From Candidatus Zixiibacteriota bacterium (GTDB lineage Bacteria > Zixibacteria > MSB-5A5 > UBA10806): a stretch of 7,334 bases of DNA. The DNA is taken from NCBI GenBank assembly GCA_003520965.1, contig DOTU01000241.1, forward strand, positions 1-7,334, in the 5' to 3' direction. Shown here one piece after another: positions 1-5,932 of this stretch (positions within the stretch are counted from its first letter, which is position 1; every line of letters begins with the position of its first letter). The notes under the pieces are model-generated. The model was not told where the DNA came from. It saw only the letters and a list, made by a program, of their open reading frames with translations, and searched no databases. The translations under genes and the position numbers were made by a program.

Positions 1-25
1 TCGACAAATACCTGATCGTCTTTCC

Positions 26-61
26 AAAAAAAATGGCGCCAACAAAATATCGTTGACGCCA
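26..61 (-). terminator. Intrinsic (Rho-independent) terminator after glgA
   Basis: On the minus strand the RNA reads UGGCGUCAAC, an 8-base loop (GAUAUUUU), then GUUGGCGCCA, followed at once by eight U. The arms (61-52 and 43-34) form a 10-base-pair stem with a single U-G wobble, and the U tract is the complement of the A run at 26-33. The hairpin begins 28 bases past the glgA stop codon. There is no T tract on the plus-strand side, so it works in one direction only. This is a textbook terminator and should close the galT-glgA transcript. Confidence 0.9.
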
Positions 62-89
62 CTTGCCTTGAAAATCGTCTTTGAAAAAA

Positions 90-1583
90 TTAGGCCAATA
101 CCGGTTGCTTCTTCTCCACCGCCTTGTGATAGAGCTCGCCATACTTTTCTGCTGAAGCTGCCCAGGAGAAATCCTGACGCATGCCGCGCAGCATCATGAC
201 CTCCCAAATATTCTTATCACGAAAAACCTCAACAGCGAATTTGATGGCGTTGAGCATTTCGCGTGAATCATACTTGCGGAACGTAAAGCCATTACCTGTG
301 CTACGAGATGGATTGGCATTCTGGATAGTATCCGCCAAACCGCCTGTTTCGCGGACAATTGGTATCGTGCCATATTTTAAACTATACATCTGATTGAGGC
401 CGCAGGGCTCATACCGCGATGGCATCAGGAACATATCGCTGCCCGCCTCGATGAGATGGGCCATAGCATTATCGAAGCCCAAAGTCACTGATAGCTTTTT
501 AGGATACTTCTTTTGTAAGGCGGTAAAGAGCTCATGGTATTTTTGATCACCTGTTCCCAAAACTACTATCTGAAGGTCAAGGCCAAGCATCTCATCGGCA
601 ACTTCGGCGATTAGATCAAATCCCTTTTGATCGGCGAGGCGGGAGATAATCCCAATTATCGGCACATCCTTTCGAACCATCGGAAGCTTAGTCATTTTAC
701 GAAGTGCGACTTTGCACTTGGCTTTTCCAGAAAGATTATCAGGGGTGAATTTAGCCGGTATTAATTCATCTTTGGCCGGATTCCAAATGTCTTCGTCGAT
801 GCCATTTAAAACACCATAGAGGTCATCAGAGCGATCCTTTAATATCCCTTCGAAACCATAACCATATTCGTTGGATGATTGAATCTCCTTGGCATAGGTT
901 GGCGAAACAGTATTCAGGATATCAGCATACCAAAGGCCAGCCTTAAGGTAACTTAGATAATTCCAAAACTCAAATCCCTGCCCCGGAATAAAGAGGCTTT
1001 CATCAAGGCCCAACTTGGCAAATGATTCTCTTGGGAAATTTCCCTGATAAGCAATATTGTGGATCGATAGAAGAGTAGCCACCCCAGCAAAATCAGAATA
1101 AGCGGGATCTACCTTGAGAAACGCCGGAACCAAGCCGCTTTGCCAGTCATTGGCATGAATAACATTGGGAATAAAACCGGTCTTGCGGCAAGACTCCAAA
1201 ATAGCGCGGGAGAAAAAAGCGAAACGCTCGTCGTTGTCGGCCCAATCTTTGCCCGTTTTGGGGTCGCGGTAAAGTTCCGGACGATCGAAGAAACCGGGAT
1301 TATCGATAAACCAGGCGTCGAACTCGCGCTCTTCTCTGGCGTCCTCGTAAAGATTGAAATTCTCAACGCGGCCGGCAATTTTCGCAGAAAGCGAGCCAGA
1401 ACCGATTACTTTTAATTGGAATTTATCTTTATCGATCTGAGCATAAAGCGGCATTACTAACTTGACATCATGGCCCATAGCTTTTAGCTCCTTGGGTAAA
1501 GCCCCGGCAACATCGGCCAAGCCTCCGGTTTTGGCATAAGGAACGGCCTCAGACGAGGCTAGTAAAATCTTCAAAGCCTGCAT
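90..1583 (-). CDS. glgA: Glycogen synthase (ADP-glucose type), GT5 family
   Basis: This enzyme transfers glucose from ADP-glucose to the growing end of an alpha-1,4-glucan in the cytoplasm, the chain-extending step of bacterial glycogen synthesis. The 497-residue product is slightly longer than the about 477 residues of E. coli GlgA. It has the full GT-B layout. The N-terminal half carries the nucleotide-sugar binding loop KTGGLADV (18-25), HANDWQ (143-148) and IHNIAYQG (174-181), then NGIDEDIWNP (260-269). The C-terminal half carries SRLADQKG (314-321), the EPCGLNQMYSLKYG block with the E-x7-E region (392-405) and ETGGLADT (412-419). The KTGGL loop and the family match favour ADP-glucose over UDP-glucose. 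The ATG start is firm: GGAGG lies four bases upstream and the protein aligns from its first strand. The gene follows galT after a 20-base gap and ends at TAA just before a strong terminator, so it is the last gene of its transcript. It appears intact. Confidence 0.96.
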   Translation of the reverse strand: MQALKILLASSEAVPYAKTGGLADVAGALPKELKAMGHDVKLVMPLYAQIDKDKFQLKVIGSGSLSAKIAGRVENFNLYEDAREEREFDAWFIDNPGFFDRPELYRDPKTGKDWADNDERFAFFSRAILESCRKTGFIPNVIHANDWQSGLVPAFLKVDPAYSDFAGVATLLSIHNIAYQGNFPRESFAKLGLDESLFIPGQGFEFWNYLSYLKAGLWYADILNTVSPTYAKEIQSSNEYGYGFEGILKDRSDDLYGVLNGIDEDIWNPAKDELIPAKFTPDNLSGKAKCKVALRKMTKLPMVRKDVPIIGIISRLADQKGFDLIAEVADEMLGLDLQIVVLGTGDQKYHELFTALQKKYPKKLSVTLGFDNAMAHLIEAGSDMFLMPSRYEPCGLNQMYSLKYGTIPIVRETGGLADTIQNANPSRSTGNGFTFRKYDSREMLNAIKFAVEVFRDKNIWEVMMLRGMRQDFSWAASAEKYGELYHKAVEKKQPVLA

Positions 1584-1603
1584 TAATCCTCCGTTAATTT
1601 AAC

Positions 1604-1628
1604 TTAAACCACAGGCTGTGGTTTTTTT
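1604..1628. other. Perfect hairpin overlapping the galT stop codon, with a T tract on the plus-strand side
   Basis: Plus-strand bases 1606-1614 (AAACCACAG) and 1616-1624 (CTGTGGTTT) are perfect inverted copies around a single base. A realistic fold is a 7-base-pair stem with a 5-base loop. On the plus strand the second arm runs into seven T (1622-1628), so its shape is that of a small terminator facing away from the genes. On the minus strand it spans the last codons (KPQPVV) and the TAA of galT, and is followed only by an A/U-rich stretch with no clean U run. It could weakly attenuate transcription into glgA, protect an RNA end, or stop antisense transcription. The structure is seen directly; the role is inference. 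Confidence 0.45.
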
Positions 1629-2617
1629 ATTTCTCTCAGGTAAAGAGCGGCATCCTCTGGGGTAGTGGGATTGATATAAAAACCGGTGCCCCATTCGAAG
1701 CCTGCTACCTTTGTCAGCTTGGGCATAATCTCCAGGTGCCAGTGGTATTCGTCCTTATGATTAATTTCCACGGGAGAAGAATGGATCACATAATTATAGG
1801 CAGGGTTGTTTAGGGCAACAGCCAGTCTGCCGAGTATGTCTTTTAGAATCTCCGCAAAGAATGGTATATTTTCCGGCTTCATATTCTCAAATGCAGGGTT
1901 GTGCTTTTTAGGCATTACCCAGGTTTCAAATGGGAATCTGGCGGCAAAGGGGGACAAGGCCACAAATTTATCGTTTTCCACAATTATCCTGGTACCATCA
2001 TTGAGCTCTTGTCGAATGATGTCGCAAAAGATGCAGCGCTCTTTGAACTCGTAATATTTTTGGGCACCCTCCATCTCGGACAGGATTCTAATTGGCACAA
2101 TTGGAGTGGCGATGAGCTGGCTATGGGAATGTTCCAATGAGGCTCCGGCGGCCTCACCCTGGTTTTTGAATATCATAATATGTCTGAAACGCGGGTCACG
2201 CTTGAGATCGTTAATCCGGTCCCGATAAGCCCAGATGACATTCTCGATTTCCTTCAGTTCCAGATCGATGATATCCTTGGTGTGATCGGGGGTTTCCACG
2301 ATGACCTCATGGGCGCCAACACCATTCATTTTGTCGAAAATGCCAACTCCCTCACGGTTGAGATCGCCCTCGATTCTCAGGGCCGGGAATTTATTGGGTA
2401 TTACGCGCAGGCTCCAACCGGGCGTATTCGATTTCGATCCATCATCCCGGAAAGCCATAATTTCGGGCGGTGTTGACGATTCGTTGGTGGGGCAAAACGG
2501 ACAAAGCTTGGTATCGCGCTTGCGGGTTTCCATGGGAAAATCGGATGGTCTTTTTCCGCGCTCTGTGGAAATTATCACCCAACGTCCTACGATAGGGTCT
2601 TTACGAAGTTCAGGCAT
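1604..2617 (-). CDS. galT: Galactose-1-phosphate uridylyltransferase family protein (GalT or ADP-glucose phosphorylase-like)
   Basis: This is a nucleotidyltransferase of the GalT branch of the HIT superfamily. Family members move a nucleotidyl group through a covalent histidine intermediate: GalT exchanges UDP between glucose-1-P and galactose-1-P, while the plant relative phosphorolyses ADP-glucose. The 337-residue protein has two HIT-like halves. Probable zinc ligands are C39 and C42 (CPFC), H112 (TPDHTKD) and H163. The active site is H163-S-H165-S-Q167, with H165 as the predicted nucleophile. A second CxxC pair is C195/C198, and the second half carries YHWHLEIMPK (291-300) and GTGFYINP (310-317). 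E. coli GalT has HPHGQ at the active site; the HSHSQ form and the C-terminal segment recall, from memory, Arabidopsis ADP-glucose phosphorylase. The ATG start has GGAGG four bases upstream. Co-transcription with glgA points to ADP-glucose or glycogen metabolism. The family is certain; the substrate is open. Confidence 0.9.
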   Translation of the reverse strand: MPELRKDPIVGRWVIISTERGKRPSDFPMETRKRDTKLCPFCPTNESSTPPEIMAFRDDGSKSNTPGWSLRVIPNKFPALRIEGDLNREGVGIFDKMNGVGAHEVIVETPDHTKDIIDLELKEIENVIWAYRDRINDLKRDPRFRHIMIFKNQGEAAGASLEHSHSQLIATPIVPIRILSEMEGAQKYYEFKERCIFCDIIRQELNDGTRIIVENDKFVALSPFAARFPFETWVMPKKHNPAFENMKPENIPFFAEILKDILGRLAVALNNPAYNYVIHSSPVEINHKDEYHWHLEIMPKLTKVAGFEWGTGFYINPTTPEDAALYLREIKKPQPVV

Positions 2618-2663
2618 TAATCCTCCAAATGTGCGTAAATACTAATATAACCGTTCCCATTGA

Positions 2664-2691
2664 ATTATCGTCCTTTTCATTCCGTTTTTAA
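2664..2691 (-). promoter_or_regulatory. Possible sigma70-like promoter for galT-glgA
   Basis: On the minus strand TTAAAA (2691-2686, 4 of 6 consensus bases) is followed after 16 bases by GATAAT (2669-2664, 5 of 6). Transcription would start near 2657, leaving a leader of about 40 bases that carries the GGAGG site before the galT ATG. A/T-rich DNA like this produces such matches by chance, so this is only a candidate. Its position after the only sizeable gap between genes supports it. Confidence 0.35.
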
Positions 2692-2695
2692 CTAC

Positions 2696-2743
2696 AATTT
2701 GCCTGCTATCCGTGTCATTAAGTAGATCACCAAACAGGCAATT
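2696..2743. repeat. Interrupted inverted repeat upstream of galT
   Basis: AATT-T-GCCTG (2696-2705) pairs with CAGGC-AATT (2735-2743), giving nine base pairs with one bulged T around a 29-base centre. The downstream minus-strand sequence is ATTGTAGTTAAAAA rather than a U run, so this is not a classical terminator. It lies just upstream of the candidate promoter and could be an operator, an RNA stem in a leader or read-through transcript, or chance. Confidence 0.35.
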
Positions 2744-2787
2744 AGAATCGGGAAACAGTTTTTTTAAGTCCTTTTAGTTGGTGACTC

Positions 2788-4017
2788 TCAACTGCAAGCT
2801 CGATAAATCTCCTTAAAAATCACCTCGTGCCGCGGCGTTAGCTTCACTTTTCGGCGCTGCATCGAATTTCTCGCTGTTTCAATAGCCTTATCAATTCTAT
2901 ATTCCACAAGGTTTCCCGGAGTACCCCAGGAAAATGACTTTATCGCTTTGTCGGCGAATAATCCGCCGCCATAAAGGTTGCAGGAAAAGCCAATGTTTAT
3001 TCCTGTGTTTAACAGGGTTCCGATACCGGTTTTGGTATGGTCACCGATATAGCATCCAACCTTTATCCGGCCAGTGTTGACCGGTACATTATTTACTATA
3101 ACTGATATCTCGGAGTAATTGTTTTTAAGATCTGAGTTTGTGGTCATAGCTCCGAGGTTAACCCATTCACCCAGATAGGCATGCCCTAAGAATCCTTCGT
3201 GGTACTTATTACCAAAACCAAGCATTATTGATTCCTCGACCTCCCCCCCAACGCGGCAAACGGGCCCAAAAGAAGATCCTTCCCTGATTTTTCCTCCCAC
3301 CAATCGGCAATCCCGCCCAATATAAACGGGCCCCTTAATATAGGTGAGCGGATCGATTACGGTATTGTTGCCGATAATGACCGGCCCCTCGGAGGCATCG
3401 ATTGTCACCTGTGGCCCAACAGTTGCGCCCGATAAGATAGCAATATTATTTTTGTTAATCAAAACTGCTTTGGAATCGACCTTGCCTCGATTTTTCAATT
3501 CTTTATTTATCTCGTTAAATTCGGACTTGATCATCTCTCCGTTATTATCAACCATATCCCAGAGAAATTTTATGGACCGAGTCCTGGCCTTCTTCTTTTT
3601 TAAAAGGTCTTTAATCTTATTGTATGAATCATTTTCATATAAAGTAAGGAGATGCTTCTCGAATGGCAGTTTGCGGCCAGTAATCAAACGGAAAGCTAAA
3701 AGCTCGTCACCGACAAAAGCCGCTTCGTCAGGATTGAGCTTACGCAGAGTGATAAGAGATTCAGAAGAGGGGGTAAAACGGCCGTTTATGAAAAGGGTGT
3801 CTCCTCTTGGAATGATATTGAGCTTCCGACCCATTTCGACAGCGAGAAGTTCTCCCAAAGCTTTGCGACAAAGAAAATAATATCCTTGCGGCTTAAGAGC
3901 CTTGATCCATTTTTCATAAATCTTCGATGTTCCATAAAGAAACATAAAAGATGGATGAGAAAGGGAGATCGGTTCGAAATTTGGGTAGAGCGGGTCCTCA
4001 AATAGCACAATTTTCAT
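2788..4017 (-). CDS. GlmU-like bifunctional protein: putative sugar nucleotidyltransferase with C-terminal left-handed beta-helix acyltransferase
   Basis: This resembles the 'alternative GlmU' group of Bacteroidetes and relatives, assigned to UDP-N-acetylglucosamine synthesis by acetylating glucosamine-1-P and then adding UMP. Numbered from the ATG (409 residues), the N-terminal part (about 1-115) has MKIVLFED, LSHPSF (19-24) and LFINGRF (75-81), but lacks the glycine-rich LxxGxGTRM loop of ordinary GlmU. A charged, lysine-rich stretch follows (about 135-180). From about 190 to 350 there are hexapeptide-repeat strands typical of a left-handed beta helix. These include GNKYHEGFLGH (269-279), whose histidine matches the acetyltransferase site region, GDHTKTGIGTLLNTG (325-339) and SFSWG (361-365). 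I chose ATG 4017 because AGGA lies nine bases upstream and the family starts MKI/MNI. A TTG at 4026 would add three residues and overlap the CDF stop by four bases, but its AGGA is only one base away. The gene is last in the purine-led block. The family is well supported; the substrate is inferred. Confidence 0.85.
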   Translation of the reverse strand: MKIVLFEDPLYPNFEPISLSHPSFMFLYGTSKIYEKWIKALKPQGYYFLCRKALGELLAVEMGRKLNIIPRGDTLFINGRFTPSSESLITLRKLNPDEAAFVGDELLAFRLITGRKLPFEKHLLTLYENDSYNKIKDLLKKKKARTRSIKFLWDMVDNNGEMIKSEFNEINKELKNRGKVDSKAVLINKNNIAILSGATVGPQVTIDASEGPVIIGNNTVIDPLTYIKGPVYIGRDCRLVGGKIREGSSFGPVCRVGGEVEESIMLGFGNKYHEGFLGHAYLGEWVNLGAMTTNSDLKNNYSEISVIVNNVPVNTGRIKVGCYIGDHTKTGIGTLLNTGINIGFSCNLYGGGLFADKAIKSFSWGTPGNLVEYRIDKAIETARNSMQRRKVKLTPRHEVIFKEIYRACS

Positions 4018-4022
4018 ATTGT

Positions 4023-4901
4023 TCAATCCTGTTTTGGTTCGACATGAACCATAACCTCATTTATATCCTCAAATTGTGAAATCAAACGATCCTGCACTTT
4101 ATGAGCTATTTTATGTCCTTCTTCAACAGATAACTCCTTATCAACCAAAATTGATATATCGACAATCTGTTTGGAACCAAGTGTACGCATTCTGGTCGCG
4201 CTGATTCCTTTAACCTCCGTAATACCAGCGGCCGATTTTCTGACCTTTTCTATCGTTTCCTTATCTGGCGCTCCGCTCATAAGGGTATGAATATTGCCCC
4301 TAATAATATTAACGGAGTTGCGAACAATGAAAAATGATACCCAAATACCTCCTATGGGATCCAAAATAGGATATCCCACCTGAGCTATGATAATACCAAA
4401 AAGCGCCCCTGTCGATGCATAAACGTCGGATTTATGATCCTGAGCGTTAGCCAGAACGGCAGGGCTCTTGCTTTTTTGGCCTACTCTTTTAGTATAACGA
4501 TACAAAATTGATTTCGTCAATATAGTAAAAAAGGCAACTCCGGTTGCAAAAAAGTGAGGCGGCCGGTTAGTTTTTTGAAATACCGTGTGAGCAGAATCGT
4601 AGCCAATATAAACTCCGGTCATTAGAATGATGACAGCCACCAGGAAAGCAGCGATAACATCGGCGTTACCATGACCGTATTGATGTTCGGCATCGGCGGG
4701 GCGCTTGGCAACATTGATACCAATTAGAACGGCGGCATTGGCGATAAGATCTAAAAGGGAATTAATGCAATCGGCGATGAGGGCTTTGCTTCCACCCCAA
4801 AAACCACCGATAAATTTGAGAACCAGGAGCAGTACGTTTGCGGCAATAGAAAGCTTGGTAGATGCTTCAGGCGTCTCAAGCTTTTTCTTTATGGAACTCA
4901 C
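4023..4901 (-). CDS. Cation diffusion facilitator (CDF) family metal efflux transporter, possibly manganese type
   Basis: This inner-membrane antiporter expels a divalent metal ion, usually in exchange for protons. The 292-residue protein has a short basic N-terminus, six predicted membrane segments (roughly 16-36, 39-62, 80-101, 116-134, 152-178 and 179-198) and a cytoplasmic C-terminal domain (about 212-292) that normally forms the dimer. Metal-site positions are N47-x3-D51 in segment 2 and D155-x3-D159 in segment 5. Zinc transporters of the family usually have histidine at the first position in segment 5, whereas the N/D-D-D-D pattern is linked to manganese. The start is GTG; no ATG is available nearby, and the GTG lies two bases after the lemA TAG. 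There is no strong Shine-Dalgarno sequence, only AAGG about 15 bases upstream, so translation is probably coupled to lemA. The CDF assignment is firm; the metal is inferred. Confidence 0.93.
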   Translation of the reverse strand: MSSIKKKLETPEASTKLSIAANVLLLVLKFIGGFWGGSKALIADCINSLLDLIANAAVLIGINVAKRPADAEHQYGHGNADVIAAFLVAVIILMTGVYIGYDSAHTVFQKTNRPPHFFATGVAFFTILTKSILYRYTKRVGQKSKSPAVLANAQDHKSDVYASTGALFGIIIAQVGYPILDPIGGIWVSFFIVRNSVNIIRGNIHTLMSGAPDKETIEKVRKSAAGITEVKGISATRMRTLGSKQIVDISILVDKELSVEEGHKIAHKVQDRLISQFEDINEVMVHVEPKQD

Positions 4902-4903
4902 TT

Positions 4904-5464
4904 CTATAAAAAGCTTACCTTGGGCGGTTCGGCCTTACCAGTCGGGACTTCGAAATAATCCATCGATGTGAATCCGAACGAGCCAGCAAAAGTGTTAGCC
5001 GGAAACTGCTGTACCGTGATATTATAGCTGCGTACGTTATCGTTATAAAATTGTCGAGCAGAGGCGATGGTATTTTCGAGTTCTGTTAGCTGGCCTTGTA
5101 AACTGAGGAAATTGGTGTTGGCCTTAAGCTCCGGATAACTTTCCGCTACGGCAAAAAGACGAGTTAGCACGGAATCAAGCGCAGAAGATGCCTCTCCCGC
5201 CTGGCGCGCGCCACGACTCTCCCTTACGGAAGATCTGGCAGCCGCGACATCTTCGAAAACGGTTTTCTCATGCGCGGCGTACCCTCTGACAGTCTCCACC
5301 AGATTGCCAACCAGATCAGCCCGACGGGTAAGTTGCACATCGATCTGATGCCAGGCGGCTACAGTAGCGTTTTTGCGCGTTACCAGAGTGTTGTAGACGG
5401 AAATAAGGTAGATCGCTATTACGACAAGTATAAGGATTGGTATGAGCATTAAAAGCAGAAGCAT
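4904..5464 (-). CDS. lemA: LemA family protein
   Basis: LemA proteins are widespread membrane-anchored helical proteins of uncertain biochemical role. The 186-residue length is typical. Residues 2-22 are a very hydrophobic N-terminal anchor (LLLLMLIPILILVV onward), placing the N-terminus in or across the membrane and the rest as a soluble helical bundle. Family hallmarks follow: YNTLVTRKN (24-32), AWHQIDVQLTRRADLVGNLV (37-56), ETVRGYAAHE (57-66), YPELKAN (110-116), the ENTIASARQFYND region (130-142) and FPANTFAGSFGF (154-165). The ATG start lies three bases after the purE TAA; a G-rich stretch in the last purE codons (GGGGG, ten bases upstream) may serve as the ribosome site. LemA genes often sit next to a TPM-domain (YgcG-like) gene or an M48 protease gene, but neither is here. 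Instead the gene is packed between purE and a metal transporter gene, so the context gives no direct clue to its job. Confidence 0.93.
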   Translation of the reverse strand: MLLLLMLIPILILVVIAIYLISVYNTLVTRKNATVAAWHQIDVQLTRRADLVGNLVETVRGYAAHEKTVFEDVAAARSSVRESRGARQAGEASSALDSVLTRLFAVAESYPELKANTNFLSLQGQLTELENTIASARQFYNDNVRSYNITVQQFPANTFAGSFGFTSMDYFEVPTGKAEPPKVSFL

Positions 5465-5467
5465 TTC

Positions 5468-5932
5468 TTATACACCCCCAAGTTCCCGGCGATAAGCCTC
5501 GATCTTCTTTTTTAATTCTATATCGCACAATGCTAATATCTGGACTGCCAGCAGCGCGGCGTTTTTCGCTCCATGAGAGCCAATTGTCATGGTGGCCACC
5601 GGTACACCCGCCGGCATCTGGACTATAGAGAGAAGCGAATCCATACCGCCCAGGGCCGAGCCAGCCAGCGGAACACCGATTACCGGAAGTGTCGTCTGCG
5701 AGGCTACGAAGCCGGGCAGGTGAGCCGCCATACCGGCCGCCGCGATAATAACCTGGACACCATCGGCCTCAGCCTTCTTAACAAGCTCGATAGTAGCTGC
5801 CGGCCGCCTATGTGCTGAGCTTATCTCTTGCCGGTATTCAACGCCCAGCTTTTTGAGAAGCTCTCCGCAGCCGGAGACCGCCTCCAGATCGGATTTGCTG
5901 CCTAAAATTATCAGAACTTTTTCTTTACCCAT
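5468..5932 (-). CDS. purE: N5-carboxyaminoimidazole ribonucleotide mutase, class I PurE
   Basis: PurE converts N5-CAIR to 4-carboxyaminoimidazole ribonucleotide (CAIR), in the middle of purine synthesis in the cytoplasm. At 154 residues it is slightly shorter than E. coli PurE and appears complete. Motifs are GSKSD (11-15, phosphate binding), SAHRRP (39-44, with the catalytic histidine H41), AGMAAHLPGFVAS (66-78) and GMDSLLSIVQMPAGVPVAT (96-114). The SAHR and DSLLSIVQMP signatures fit class I bacterial PurE, which uses N5-CAIR made by PurK; no purK is in this window, so it should be elsewhere. The ATG overlaps the purD TAA by one base (TAATG) and no strong Shine-Dalgarno sequence precedes it, so translation is likely coupled to purD. 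Only three bases separate it from lemA. Confidence 0.96.
   Translation of the reverse strand: MGKEKVLIILGSKSDLEAVSGCGELLKKLGVEYRQEISSAHRRPAATIELVKKAEADGVQVIIAAAGMAAHLPGFVASQTTLPVIGVPLAGSALGGMDSLLSIVQMPAGVPVATMTIGSHGAKNAALLAVQILALCDIELKKKIEAYRRELGGV

Larger units (their letters stand above)
2618..2787. other. 170-base gap between the two transcription blocks
   Basis: This is the only sizeable gap between genes in the window. It holds an interrupted inverted repeat (2696-2743), a possible promoter for galT-glgA (2664-2691) and the galT ribosome-binding site. I see no open reading frame of note, no tRNA and no clear intrinsic terminator for the upstream GlmU-like gene, because none of its hairpins is followed by a U run on the minus strand. 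Read-through from the purine block into galT-glgA is therefore possible. Confidence 0.6.

Noticed and set aside
15..82. Direct repeat ATCGTCTTT (15-23 and 74-82) flanking the glgA terminator
   Set aside because: Nine bases in A/T-rich DNA is within chance; one copy falls next to the terminator and the other next to the glgA stop, and there is no sign of a mobile element.
195..198. A frameshift or truncation in any of the seven genes
   Set aside because: All seven proteins have family-typical lengths and carry N-terminal, central and C-terminal motifs in one frame. The coordinates given here are only a placeholder for a whole-window check.
2180..2645. Overlapping plus-strand open frames opposite galT
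   Set aside because: They mirror the galT coding strand, show no domain signature, and the galT assignment explains the whole region.
2771..2795. AGTTG/CAACT hairpin at the end of the GlmU-like gene as a terminator
   Set aside because: The stem is only five base pairs and is followed on the minus strand by A-rich sequence rather than a U run.
3344..3880. 178-codon open frame on the plus strand inside the GlmU-like gene
   Set aside because: It lies antisense to a well-supported gene, has low-complexity serine-, leucine- and lysine-rich composition, and shows no family motif.
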